Of a stretch of DNA of 64,000 bases, positions 22,848-34,020 are shown one piece after another (the stretch's first letter is position 1; every line of letters starts with the position of its first letter). Made by a program: the position numbers and the translations under genes. Source of the DNA: Taxawa tesnikishii (nom. ined.) (lineage: Eukaryota > Ascomycota > Dothideomycetes > Dothideales); assembly GCA_030247885.1 (NCBI GenBank), contig JAPDRO010000019.1:186001-250000 (forward strand). The letters are read 5' to 3'. The notes below the pieces were generated by a model. The model had not been told where the DNA came from. It made no database searches and worked only from the letters and a program-made list of their open reading frames with translations.

Positions 22848-23949
22848 AAACCGTCATCCGGTGTCGGCTCGCCCTGATTCTTCAGCAGTTGCGCGATCAT
22901 CCTCTGCTGCTTGCCCAAGACCTCCTTCTGCGCCTTCAACTCGTCCATGATCTGCTTCTCGGCCCTCTCCCTCTCCTTCCTCGTCTGGTCGTGAAAGGTG
23001 GCCGAGCTCGTCCTCCACTTCTCCTCCCTCGCCGTGCTCACGTCGGCGGCCGTCTTGCGACAACTCTCCAGCCACGGCAACAGCTTGGAAATGTTGCCCA
23101 ACTCCTGCATCGTCTGGCTGTTCTGAAAATTGAGCGAGGCGCCGAGGGTGTTTTGTAGCGAGTCGAGCTTTTCTCCGTCCAGGCCTTCTTGCGCCGCTCC
23201 TCGTCGAAGAGTTTTGTGAAGTGGTCGAAGATCCAACCGCCTTGTTGTCGCCATTGGAGCCGCCAGTCTTGGAGAAACTTCATGACTTCGGTGAACTGCG
23301 TCTGCGTGATGTCGGCGAGGGCGTGCGTGGGGGTCCCTTGTGGAGCGTGGCTGTTCTTACGCGATTCGAGCATGTGCGGTGTCGATACCACACCCAGTTC
23401 GTCCTGGTCGTCGAGGCCGGCTTCGGAGCGCATGCGTTTGCGCGCCCGCTCGGGTGAGGCACTGCCATGCTGGGTTGGAGAGGCGTGCTGCGAGCTGCCC
23501 GCGACGGTTGCCAGTGAGCCATTGCGCCGTGATGTTTGCGGCGCGTGCGGATGTGAGAGATTTGGATCTTGACATGGCGTTGGCGTGTCTAATGCCGCGC
23601 TGATGGCGTGCGATGCTGTGGTGGTGGCAGGAGTGCCGTGTTCTTGCGCTGTGCCGTTGGGAGCTGAGTGTGTGGAAGGTCCATCGGCAGGAAAGAAGTC
23701 GCCTACAGAAACGTGGTATGTATGATGGTTCTGGGCGTCGCGGCCAGTGACAGTGATGTTAATGTCTGCGGTGAGTGTTGCGTGCTCGTCTGTGTGTATG
23801 AGGTGGGTGACTTCTTCGTGGAGGGCGACTAGAAGACTTCGTATTTTCATGCGGCGGTCGAAGGTGGAGTTCTGCAAGCGCAAGTCGCCATCAAAGTGAT
23901 GTCGCACGCTCACACTTTGGCTGGCGGGCTGGCCACGCGTGGCGCTCAT
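22844..23949 (-). CDS. Unrecognised protein with C-terminal coiled coil
   Basis: A single-exon model of 368 residues. The N-terminal third includes DRRMKIRSLLVALHEEVTHL and TADINITVTGRDAQNHHTYH, which looks folded. The middle is Ser/Pro/His-rich and probably disordered, with a basic RKRMRSE patch. The C-terminus has TEVMKFLQDWRLQWRQQGG then a charged helical stretch (KERERAEKQIMDELKAQKE) typical of a coiled coil. The frame breaks once, at the TTTT run 23169-23172 (minus AAAA). One extra base gives KKAWTEKKLDSLQNTL and a continuous protein. No family recognised; a nuclear or scaffold role would be a guess. Confidence 0.7.
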
Positions 23950-24135
23950 TGTGCATAGTAGCAGCAGTTGTCAGGCTGAGTGGGGATCGACGGATAGGCA
24001 GTCCTGTGGGAGATGAGTCGAGTGTATGCGAGATGAGGGGAAACGCGTCGGGGATTCTGCTCGCGCGCTCGCTTGCTCTGGGCGCAATTGTGCGGTGCGC
24101 GGCTGTGCGACGCGTGCGACGTACAAAAGCCCGTC

Positions 24136-24209
24136 GCACTCGCACTCGCACTCGCACACGGCTCTGTAGCTCTGTAGCTCTGTAGCTCTGTAGCTCTGTA
24201 GCTCTGTAA
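24136..24209. repeat. (GCACTC)n followed by (GCTCTGTA)n tandem repeats
   Basis: About four copies of gcactc run directly into six copies of gctctgta. The second array is nearly perfect. Confidence 0.88.
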
Positions 24210-24232
24210 CTCCTCCAGAGATTGTCTTGCAG

Positions 24233-24330
24233 TACTACAGTGTCCTTACTACAGTATCCTCACTACAGTATCCTTATTACAGTATCCTTACTACAGTATC
24301 CTTACTACAGTGTCGTTACTACAGTATCTT
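24233..24330. repeat. 14-bp minisatellite, unit tactacagtatcct, 7 copies
   Basis: Seven copies of a 14-bp unit with one or two changes each; the invariant core is ctacagt or ttacagt. The outer copies share tgtc variants. Confidence 0.9.
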
Positions 24331-24786
24331 ACCCTGTATGGCGTCAATTGCATCGTCCCACGGGTTCTCCATAGTCCGAGGTACGCGAACGGGTGGTGGT
24401 GGAGGTGGTGGTGATTAACGCGTCTTCTGCGAGGGCGCGAGGCCAGGGAGGCCAGGGATCTAAGACGGCACGGGAGGACAGAGACGCAGCCGACCCGTGC
24501 CCGTCCCCGTCCAATCGGCTGCGCAGAAAGCAAGAAAGCAAGAAGATCAGGAGGCGGGCCACGCGCCGCCATCGACGAGGATATGGCTCATGGCATATGG
24601 CATATGCACGCCGTCGTCCTTGGCTGCTTCACCTTGAATAATGACGGGACACTCAACCTCGCCGGCTGCCCACGCGCACACGCACACGCCCACGCAAACC
24701 ACTCCGCCCGCCCCAGCCCAGCCCAGCCTTGTCCTCATTCCTTGCGTGCAGGACGTCTCCGTCCGTCTCTGTTCGTCTCGGCCGTC

Positions 24787-24787
24787 C

Positions 24788-24823
<36 letters not shown>
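24787..24823. repeat. (CTGT)9 microsatellite
   Basis: Nine perfect ctgt tetramers, within a C/T-rich stretch of the divergent region. Confidence 0.95.
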
Positions 24824-25082
24824 CTTCTCTCCATCTCTGTGTCTCACCGTATGCCGTCCTCAGTAGCATTGCGTATCGACGTCGACTGCGAACCCGTCGC
24901 CTGATACCCCTCTGCTCACTGTAATATTGTATACCGCGTTTACCATCCTTGCCTCGTACGAATCACGATTGGTCAGTTGACATATATTCGCCATACCCAC
25001 CACCGTCGTTATCACATGCTACGCGTGCTTTGATATCCCCACATCGAATACACGGAAAAACACAGAACGGTACTGTACCACA

Positions 25083-27082
25083 ATGGCCCTCGAGAGACTC
25101 GACGAAAGCGATGAGGACTACCACTCCATGTCTGGCAACGAGCCGGAGGACGGAGAAGACGATGTCCAGTCGACCGTCAGCGACGAGCCTCCCGTCCACC
25201 CTGTACCAGTCATGCAATGCGCTTTCGAAGAATCCATCCGCGAATCCGCCGAGGACGAAGAAGCAGAGAAGACACCCATCGCGGCTCGACCGACAGCAGA
25301 GGCTCGCAGGGCAGACCTGCTCGAGCGGGAGACATACGACGATTCCTGGACAACGAGGTGGAAGCAGAGGCCGTCGGCCAAGCATCATCCCTTGATGAAG
25401 CTCATGGCCCAGATAGTGTTTGGCATGCACCTGCTCAACCAGCAACAGGCAAAGTCCAACATGGAGGTGGTCAGAATCCTGCAGACGCATGTGGATGAAG
25501 TGGACGGGTTTTTGGAGAAGACGACGGAAGACTTTGACCTTGCGATCAAGGACATCGACGAGCGCGTTCGCTTCCTTCGTTTGCCCATGACCCATCTGGA
25601 CGTCTTCGATATCATGCTTGACGATAGACAATTTCGCACCCAGCTCGTCGAGGGCAACGAGAAGATTGAACAGATCGTACAACGGACGGCGAAGGCGATG
25701 AATGCGGCGACAATGGATGTGGAGAAGGGTATCGATGCTACGCTCGAATTGGGAAGATACCTCGACAATGCCCAGGACCACTGGCCACATGGAGATGAGG
25801 ATCTGGGCGCCATATTCTCCGCCATGCGCGGTAATGAGGAGGGCTGGTTGACATGCCTCAGAGAGCTCCAGATGAAATCCAACAAGTTGGGTGTCGCGCT
25901 GGTACAGCTGGGTACGGTTATAGGCGAGATGGACAAGCTTGCGGCTGCGGCGAGTAGGAGAAATATGGTATACTCCCTTTCTTCTTCTTCTTCTTCTTCT
26001 TCTTCATCATACAAGCTGTACTAGCTCACAAATCTCTTTCCGTAGGTATCAGCTTCGACCTCTCCCCGCCGCTCCCTCAACCACCGCATTCGAGATTCTC
26101 AAGCGGCAGTCCGAGGGAGAGAAGGCGTCCTTCAACCGGCGAGATCAACAAACCATTGCCTAAAGACCCGGACAGCGTCGGCCCCGCCGTCCAGGCCACT
26201 CTACGCAAACGCCAATCCGTCCCTCTCGAGGAGCGTTTCGAAAACCCTCGACCGACACCACCCAGTCCGAAAGTGCCACAAAGTCCTAGAGCGCCATCAA
26301 CCCCAGAACGCACCTCAAAATCCAACAAAATGACACCACGCGAACCCCAAAGTCCCCGTCGTTCCCAAACCGCCGACCTCGCGGAATACCTGCGCCTTTC
26401 CGGCCCTCTGAACTCGAACCCAGGCCCCCTCACCTCCAGTCCGCGGCCCCTCGCCAGCAGCTCCAACCACACCTCCCACACCCCGGCCCTCTCAATCCCA
26501 AAACCGGCCCACTAAGTTCCAATCCCCTGCCACCCGAAGCCAAACCCCCCGCCCCTTCAGCTCCAGCTCCGCCCGCCCCGACTCCACCGTCCTGCCTTCA
26601 AACTACGCCATGCCCTTCAAAGTCCGGGGCACGGTGCCCCTGAACCTGCCCATCAGCCAAGAAAAGCGGGCCTCCATGCTTCCCTGGTCAGAACAGCAAT
26701 CGCAAGCCTCGCCGGGCGCGACCAACGATTCCGCATACGCGTCCGGCTCGGAGCCGGCTGCGCCTCATGACGCGAGTGATGCCGCGGCGCTGAGCCCGGA
26801 CGGCAGCGAGACGGTGACGAAGCCGAGCAGTAGAATGAGGCTGTTTCCGGATACGACCGATGCGAGGCCCAGTTCGCCGTATCCGCCGAGCGCGTCGGGG
26901 AGGAGCAAGAGCAGTGGGGAGAGGAAGGGTGCGAGCCTGACACCGCCGACGAGCGAGGCGCCACCGAGTACGGGGTGGTGAGGAGTGCGACGGACTACAG
27001 GCCGACGAAGTCGAACAAGAAGGATTTCTCGATCAGGAGGATGTTTGGGCGGAAGAACAAGACGCAGACGGTTACTGTGTGA
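25083..27082 (+). CDS. Unrecognised fungal protein: helical domain plus disordered tail
   Basis: Exons 25083-25953 and 26046-27082 give 636 residues. The N-terminal 60 residues are acidic. Residues about 85-290 form an all-helical domain (AQIVFGMHLLNQQQAKSNME, VFDIMLDDRQFRTQLVEGNE, FSAMRGNEEGWLTCLRELQM). The rest is Ser/Pro-rich and probably disordered, ending in a basic tail KKDFSIRRMFGRKNKTQTV. The 92-nt intron (gtagg to cgtag) contains a (TTC)n tract that acts as its polypyrimidine stretch. Three homopolymers lack one base each in this model: 26481-26484 (C), 26545-26550 (C) and 26972-26975 (G). With them the frame runs to TGA at 27080-27082 and the length is a multiple of three. No family recognised. 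Confidence 0.65.
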
Positions 27083-28600
27083 GAACAACCTCGCTGATGT
27101 GACGGGGCGAAGGAGGGGTTGGAGAAGGTTCATGCGCGTTCCGGCATCGGCATCTCTGGACTCCCTCGACACTTGCCCTTTGCTTCCCTTCGCCTCACAC
27201 TCAAGCAATGTCCGAACATCCAGTCACCGGCCCACTTCTTCCCGCACCGCTCCGCGTCAACTCCACCATCAAAAAGTATTCGACTCCTCTTTCTCGACCT
27301 TCAACACCCAATCCCCTTCCCTTTCTTCGAACCTCTCTCACACCGCTCAGGCTCTCTTCTCTCCGACTAATCTTCCACAAACTCTTGTTCTCTCTAACGA
27401 TCAGACGAATCGACGATGTACATTAGCGCCATTCCACCGCCCCATATATACCCCTCCCTTATCCCAGCGCCGTTCGATACAAAACAACCGCTCTTTCCTT
27501 CGCCACTCTCTTCCTCCCTCTCCCGCGCCTCCGTGTCGGGTTTGGCTGGTTGCACCCTGGTGCGCCGGACGGGAGGGAGTTCATCAGGCGTTCCCTTCGC
27601 ATTTAATAGTTTCATGTGTACCTACCACAAGACGCCTCCCCCGCCCCCAAATCCTCCCTCGCCTGCATCGTTTCCTCATTTCCGTTACTCGTCTCCGCCA
27701 ATCGCGTATTTCTACCGCAGCGCAAGCCAAGTGGTCGTGGGCCTTTTTTTTTTTTGGTTCTTCGGACCCGGAGCGCGGTATTCCTCGACAAATCATCAGT
27801 TCGAACTCCCGACCGACTCCTTCTAAACACCCCGACGGGCTGTCCCGCTATCGCAAGGCTGCTAGCAGCGTGGCCGCTTGAGCACCAGAGGGGAAAGAGG
27901 GGGGACCTGGATTGTTGGATTTCCGATGCCCCCTTTAGCTATCGTTTTGAGGCTAGAGGCGATCTTAACGTACTTCGAGCTCCGGATACCGTTGCGAGTA
28001 GTTGTACACAGGAATTGGTGATGCGGTTGCGCTTCGGTAGCGGTCGGTCGGCCTGTTGGACGGGGTTGTTGGGGAACACTGCTGTGCACGCAGGCGCAGA
28101 CGCAAGCTCTCCTCTTGAGGTCGACACTTAAGCTGCTTGTTGTGCCATTGATGTCAGTCATTTTCCTGCGAACGGCAGAAGAGGGTCACAAGGTCGCGCC
28201 AGCCGCTCAAGCTTCTATCCTCGGCGCCCCATGTCTGGGTGTCAAGGTCGATGAGGAAGTCGCATGGGAACGCACGGCGAACTGTCATAGATTCATGTCA
28301 CCATGGGGACGAAGCAAGAAAGGGTTTGATGTGCAAAAGCATCTGTTCAATTTATGGTCACTTTCGAGCTATGGTACAATGGGTTGAGAGTGCCACAAGT
28401 GCATAATGAGAGAAACAAAAGCAATCACGTTGTTTGCATCCTGTCGTTTTCATGTCCATCTCCACTCCGTCGTAAATCATGAAAGCAAAAGACTGATGAA
28501 GAGCAAATTTAAGGAAGGGTGTCAAGGCGCAGAAGTTATGCGTGGCTATAGCTCATGCTGGCCAGGCTAGCTAACCATGTCCAAGTGGAGGCTGGCGCGC
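27083..28600. other. Convergent intergenic region
   Basis: Between the 3' ends of the helical-domain gene (+) and Argonaute (-). It has a C/T-rich stretch at 27230-27520 and a T run at 27747-27756. A 298-codon plus-strand ORF across 26985-27881 is Arg/Ser/Pro-rich, starts inside the upstream gene in another frame and looks like chance. No gene supported. Confidence 0.55.
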
Positions 28601-31543
28601 TTAGATGTACCACATGGACGAGTTGATGCCGTCGGTATTTGGCATCGGCAGGAGGTCTGGGAATTCGGTGGGCACGCGGTCGTCGGAAGAAGTCTGGCCG
28701 CGAGATATGTTGCCAGACTGCGAACCAGAACGACCCGAGCCGGTGGTGACACGCTCGTTGCTGCCACCAAAGTTCCTGTCGTGGCTGCCGGCTCGGTTGG
28801 ACGCGATGTGAGCGTAGTAAATCGCCGGGAACTGGGAGACCGGGGTGGTAGCACGGATGTACTGGTAGGAGTGCTCGTAGATCATGGTCTGCAGCACGTC
28901 GTTGGGGATCTTGGCTTCGTTCGCAAGCATGTGGTAGTGCATGGGACGCGCCGTTCCCTTGAGGGCGGCATGAGCGCAAAGGTAGAAGTCGTTCTCGAAC
29001 GGATGAGTGACTCCGGTCTCGACCAAGGTTCCTGGAAGCGCGTTGCCGTTGCGATCGGCAGCATCGCCGCCGGGAGGGAAGAAACGGACGTGGTGGCGCT
29101 TGGAACCGACCATGACGACGAATGGGATGTTAAGGCTTGGGTTGGCCTGCTTGAACAGGTTCTTGATGTCGCGAATCTCCTGATCGAGAACATGCCTGAA
29201 CTGTCCCTCAGAGACACCGTCACGGAAGTAGTAGATCAGGGCAGGGAACCTGCCACCACCGACGGATCTCACCCACTCCTGGAGAAGCGGCTTTAGCATC
29301 TTCTCGATGTTCTCGGTCGTGATCATCTCGACACGGTAGCCATTAGTGTTAACGGCAGCGGCGTAGCGAGTGGCAAGCTTGTCCATTGAGACGGTCATGG
29401 CGGCCATGGAAGCACCCGGCATGCCTGGAGGAGCATGAGAGACATCGGCACCGATGATGAGGGTTGGAGCCTCGAAGATGCCGTTTGGGCCTCCAGTCTT
29501 GGGACCGATTGCACGAGCAGTAACACCGCCGAGCTTGGCGTTGAACTTCATGCAGACGTTCGAGATGTACTGGCCAGTGCACTTTTGAACATGGGCGTAC
29601 TGAACGCACTGGGACACCACGCCGTAGCGGCACTCGCAAGACTTCTTGATGCGACCGTAGACCTGCGAGTCCTTGTCTGGCAAGATGAACATGAGCATCT
29701 GAGGACGAGCCTGGCTCTGATTGCCAGCCTTGTTCCAGACCTCCTCGACAGCCTTGCCGACATCAGGTCCAGAAGCGAGATGCATAGCAGGCTGCTTGTT
29801 GGTAACCTGGCCTCCATGGAGGGTGTAGATTTTGATGAATTCGGAGATGAACTTTTCCACGGTGGCCTTGTCAGCGCCACCACGTCCGGCGATGATGCAG
29901 ACACCCCAAGACTTGAGAGGCTTCGGATTGCCGGTGAGGAATCTCTTGCCCTTGAGATCCCAGCGACCGGAGGTACGCGGGTCGTTCGAACCGTTGGCGA
30001 ACTGAACCTTAGGGTTCTGCAAGAGGCGAGCCTTGACGGTGGTCTTCTGGGTGCTTATCTGCAAACCATAGTTCTTGAGATATGGGTCGTTCTTCCAGTC
30101 CAACATACGCAGGCCATGCTCAACCGAGCCCCATCTCTGAGCTGGAGGGGTGACAGCAAACTTGATCATCTGAGCCGTCTGGCGCTCGTCGGTCTTCCCG
30201 TTCAACCGCTGGTTCTCCTTAAGTTTAAGGACTTCGATAGGAAGGACAGTACCCTTCTTCGTCATCTTGACAAGTGGCCAGTCTGGATAGCTAAGGCGGA
30301 GGTTGTACTTCTGCTGGAAGTAGTCGTAGATGGTCATCCACTTCTTCTGACCGGTCTGCTTGTCGTTGACCTCAAATTTGTGCTCCTTAGCAGATTGCTT
30401 GATGAACTTTTCAATGACATAGTCATCGTCGGCGCCAGATCGATGCGCAGCGACGACACGAAGCCTACGGAGCTTGCTGATGGCCTTCCAGCCCGGAGAA
30501 TCCCTTCCGTTCTGGTCCCTGAGTCTCTGACCGATCTCAGCCTCGCTCCGAGCTCCTGTCAATGCCATGATGGTGCGTTGAAGCAAGCCCTCGGACCAGA
30601 ACATGCCGTTGGCAACATCAAGGTTGACACTGAGTCCAGCCTGGCCGCCAATCCTGTGGGCGATGCGGATCGACTGGTACACACCGGCAAAGGCTTCCAC
30701 GCCGCCACCCAAAGAGAAACGCTGCTGTCCCTTGGCAAAGAAGCTTCTCTTGATCTGGGTGTACTTCTTGCTTGGGCTTTCACGCAACAGGTGGTCGAGG
30801 AAGGTAATGGCTTCCAAGCAGCTGTTGGTGAACGAAGATTGTCCGGCAAGGAAGCCGTCGAGGCTGCCGAAGCGGACGACGTTAGTCTGACGGATGATGA
30901 CGCGATGCTTGTTCTCGCGTCCACCTGGCTTGGTTGGACGACATCTCTCAGCATCAAGGTCGACTGTAATGCGGAGCTCGCGCTGCACCTCGTCGAGGGA
31001 CCACGCGAGCTTGTTGCCATCAAAGATCCAGCCCCTGGCGTTGGGTAAAGCTGACTGGACTGCCCGAGAGTTCCAGAGAGCAGTGATCAGCCCACGCTTC
31101 TCAGCGCCATTGCCCAAGAGAACATCGAATTGGTACACAGGCTTTGAGGGGAGGCGCTCGACACTGAAAGTATTGAGGCCGACGTTGATCTCGCGACCGA
31201 GGGCGGACATTTTGACTGGTCTACGTGGCAGTTCTGTGACAACAGATCCGCGGACGGTCTCCCAAGCACCCATCCCTAGGTCAAGGTTTCTGGGATTGAC
31301 AATGACAGCCTGAGTGTCAGGGTCGCGCATGCCTTCTGGATCACGGTTTCCGTCGAAGCGTGGTGGGCTTGGACGGCTCAGGGCCAGTGGACCAGAGCTG
31401 CTGCTAGCAGCGGAGTCACGGTGACTGGCAGAGTTCGAAGCGGTAGAGGCATCTGGGTGGGAGGAGACGGCGGACTTGGCATCACTGTTGGAAGACTCAG
31501 CACCGCGCTCGCGGCGCACACGCTGTCTCTGGGCACCGGCCAT
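28601..31543 (-). CDS. Argonaute (QDE-2-like RNA-silencing slicer)
   Basis: Small-RNA-guided effector of quelling or meiotic silencing. A single 980-residue exon with no interruption. A Ser-rich N-terminal tail (1-60) is followed by the Argonaute N domain, linker L1 (NGMFWSEG region), PAZ (about residues 300-420, with KKWMTIYDYFQQKYNLRLSY), MID (around SWGVCIIAGRGG) and PIWI. PIWI keeps the slicer residues: Asp in LIIGADVSHAPPG, Asp in YYFRDGVSEGQF and His in ARPMHYHMLANE, so cleavage activity is expected. The C-terminus ends SSMWYI; Argonautes usually end in a short aromatic/aliphatic tail buried in PIWI. The long disordered stretch SNRAGSHDRNFGGSNERVTT just before it is typical of fungal members. 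No Dicer or RdRP gene is nearby. Confidence 0.97.
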   Translation of the reverse strand: MAGAQRQRVRRERGAESSNSDAKSAVSSHPDASTASNSASHRDSAASSSSGPLALSRPSPPRFDGNRDPEGMRDPDTQAVIVNPRNLDLGMGAWETVRGSVVTELPRRPVKMSALGREINVGLNTFSVERLPSKPVYQFDVLLGNGAEKRGLITALWNSRAVQSALPNARGWIFDGNKLAWSLDEVQRELRITVDLDAERCRPTKPGGRENKHRVIIRQTNVVRFGSLDGFLAGQSSFTNSCLEAITFLDHLLRESPSKKYTQIKRSFFAKGQQRFSLGGGVEAFAGVYQSIRIAHRIGGQAGLSVNLDVANGMFWSEGLLQRTIMALTGARSEAEIGQRLRDQNGRDSPGWKAISKLRRLRVVAAHRSGADDDYVIEKFIKQSAKEHKFEVNDKQTGQKKWMTIYDYFQQKYNLRLSYPDWPLVKMTKKGTVLPIEVLKLKENQRLNGKTDERQTAQMIKFAVTPPAQRWGSVEHGLRMLDWKNDPYLKNYGLQISTQKTTVKARLLQNPKVQFANGSNDPRTSGRWDLKGKRFLTGNPKPLKSWGVCIIAGRGGADKATVEKFISEFIKIYTLHGGQVTNKQPAMHLASGPDVGKAVEEVWNKAGNQSQARPQMLMFILPDKDSQVYGRIKKSCECRYGVVSQCVQYAHVQKCTGQYISNVCMKFNAKLGGVTARAIGPKTGGPNGIFEAPTLIIGADVSHAPPGMPGASMAAMTVSMDKLATRYAAAVNTNGYRVEMITTENIEKMLKPLLQEWVRSVGGGRFPALIYYFRDGVSEGQFRHVLDQEIRDIKNLFKQANPSLNIPFVVMVGSKRHHVRFFPPGGDAADRNGNALPGTLVETGVTHPFENDFYLCAHAALKGTARPMHYHMLANEAKIPNDVLQTMIYEHSYQYIRATTPVSQFPAIYYAHIASNRAGSHDRNFGGSNERVTTGSGRSGSQSGNISRGQTSSDDRVPTEFPDLLPMPNTDGINSSMWYI

Positions 31544-34020
31544 TGTGATTGTAGTTTTCTGTGATTGGCGTTGGCTGATGTAAGTCAGTAAAGCTGTGGT
31601 TTGGTTTGAACGAAATGAGATGGGAAGGTGCGTGGAAGTGAAAGTTGAGAGGCTGCAGTGGAATGGGGATGAGGATGTGATGGAGACAGCGACATACCGA
31701 GTGAAAAGTGCTGAAGTAGAGAGTGATGTGTGAGCGTATCAAGCGGTGTTGTTGTTGTTGTTGATGATGATGATGATGATAGTGATGAAGAAGGTTGGTT
31801 GAGGGAAGGAGAATTTGGTGTTGTTGTGTGGATGTGTGTTGATATGGTGTGTTGTAGTGATGGGAGTTGGTAGAAGAGGAAGAGGTATAAGTAGACTCGA
31901 GGTGGGCCGTGAGCACATGCAAAACGACGGAAAGTAACGGAAGGAGGTGAGAAGTGAAGGGATTGGCCAGAGTGAAGGTTCGTACTGAAGGAGAGAGTGA
32001 CGGATGCAGTGAGGAAGAGGGATATAGGGGTAGGAATTGACACACTTGAGCAGTTGCTGAGACGCGTCGTCGCCGCTGCAAAGTCTGGCTTGAGGCTCGC
32101 TTGCAGTTGGTTCTGGTGTGTTGTTGTTCGTGTAATGGCTAAGTGGACGATAGGTAGAGACGTTGTTGATGGTTTGGCAAAGAGAAGAAGAGAAGAAGAG
32201 AAGAAGGGAGGAAAGGGTGGTTGTTGTGATGTGTGGTTCGCCGGTTGAGGAAGGCGTTAAGTAGACGCGACTGCTGTTGACAGACAGAAGGAGCTTGGAC
32301 CCTTGATGCTTTGACTCCGCCGCGCAATCACATGCAGCTTGCCTACCAGTGAGGTGGTTGCAGCAGTGAGGTGGTTGCAGCAGTGAGGTGGTTGCAGCAG
32401 TGAGGCGAGGTAGGTGCTGGGTGAGCGGGGTGAGGAACGCTCAAGTGAGAATAGGACATGTGATTTGAGAAAGAGAAGAACTCCACCACTACGGAAGGAG
32501 CACCTACTGCCATCGCCTCAGTATCACGCTCAAGCCTCGATCGCACAGCTCTTGCATCACCCAACAGACCACGAATAACGCCTCTTGGTCCTGCACCCTC
32601 TCTTAAGAACAAAGATTATTATTCGCAACCACTGGACTAATACTATCAGAGTCAATGGTAAGAGGCCTTCCTGTCCCAACCGCGCCATGGGCTTCCAACG
32701 ACCACAATCGCCTACTATCTCCGTAACAAAGGACTCCCTACACGGACACCTGCAGCAACTCACTTAATGTCGTCCTTCCCGCAAACAGGGTCTAAGTGCG
32801 CCTGGTCGGCAGGAGAACAGCTCCACCGCGCCGATGACACGGACAGCATGACGCGTTGAATGTGGCTTCCCAGTCCAAGAGACGAAAACTGAGTCCGCGC
32901 AAGAAAAGAAGAGGATCGGTCGCTGGAATACACAAACAGCAGATGTTGAGGCTCCAAGAGGCACCAAGGATCTTCTGTTCAGTCAACGAGACCTGCAGCC
33001 AGTGTTCTCAAGAAGCCGTGGATCCAGCGGTCGACTGCTTTCCAGAACGCCTCATTGTTCCGATCTTGCCAGCAGGAAGCAAACAGCTGCCAGAAGGGCC
33101 ATCTTTCAGAACGGTCAGCCTGCCCAGTGGACGGCGTGTCGAAAAAACTCCGGGTGGATTGCTCGGATGATTGCTGCGTGTTCATCTTGCCGAATGCAGA
33201 TAGATCACCTTTAACGCACGACGGCCTGTTGAGAACACCGGTTATCAATCCAGCGAGAGTGGCCTGATGCACGAGATCTTCACAGATCCAGAGAAGAGAT
33301 CAAGGACGATGAGTGCCAGAAACGTGATACTGATGGCCTGCCCGGCTAACGCGGTCTACGGCTCTCCCTTCCACCGTATCCAAACGAAAGAGGATGTCTT
33401 CCTCGTCCATCGACTCGAGAAGGATCTTAAAACTCATATACCATACGGACCGTTTGGCATCGAAACCAGCAGCGGATACAGTCAACAAAGGCACCACAGG
33501 AATGCAAACGATCATGGAAGACTGGAAACAGGGGTTGGCGTCGGATTGGGCGTGATATAAACCGGCATTTGCCGGAAGCGATACACGTGATCTATTCATC
33601 TCATTATGCTGTTGTACTATACAAGCCTACCACGATACAGATTACATCAAAAGGGATCAGAAGGGCAAAAGAGAGAAAACCAGTGTGCGAGGTTGTTCGT
33701 CTGACTCGTAATTTACTCCGTATCACGTGCGTAACCACCTGGGAGAGCTCAGTCGCAAAGAACCCATCGCATCGCTGCTTCTGCCTGCTACGCTAGACGT
33801 ATAATACATTTTTCCGCAAGGCTTTTTCTGTCACTTGAATCCTCATGCCTCAGCGCTACCCGAGAACGCCATGCCGCGCAGTGCAATCATCACCTCCTGC
33901 CACATCCATCAATCCATCACCACTTGTAGGCGCAGAGCGCAAGGCGCAAAGAAAGACTACCCATCTCCTTCTCCCAGTCCTCCTTGCACAACACCACTCC
34001 ACTCGTCTGATCTTCTCCTC
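31544..34020. promoter_or_regulatory. Long Argonaute upstream region
   Basis: About 2.5 kb upstream of Argonaute. On the minus strand 31560-32250 is pyrimidine-rich with CAA/CAT repeats (31742-31782), consistent with a long 5' leader or promoter. Plus-strand pieces at 32660-33215 (for example SQSKRRKLSPRKKRR) look slightly protein-like but break up by frame and have no clear splice sites, so I do not call a gene. Nothing recognised from 33300 to 34020. Confidence 0.5.
32347..32406. repeat. 17-bp minisatellite, unit cagtgaggtggttgcag, 3.5 copies
   Basis: Three perfect 17-bp copies plus a partial fourth. The identity suggests recent expansion. It is about 800 bp upstream of the Argonaute start. 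Confidence 0.92.

Larger units (their letters stand above)
23950..25082. promoter_or_regulatory. Repeat-rich divergent intergenic region
   Basis: Lies between divergent starts of two unrecognised genes. It carries four separate short tandem arrays, and no ORF in it looks real. Confidence 0.6.

Noticed and set aside
24136-24330. CRISPR-like array
   Set aside because: The copies are directly adjacent with no spacers, and this is a eukaryotic genome.
26985-27881. 298-codon plus-strand ORF
   Set aside because: Starts inside another gene in a different frame, has a random Arg/Ser/Pro composition and no domain; overlaps a C/T-rich region.
29435-31048. 537-codon plus-strand ORF
   Set aside because: It is antisense to the Argonaute coding exon and exists because of the codon composition of that gene; it has no domain of its own.
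32660-33215. Possible small gene on the plus strand
   Set aside because: Protein-like fragments occur in two frames but no start, splice sites or family support a model.
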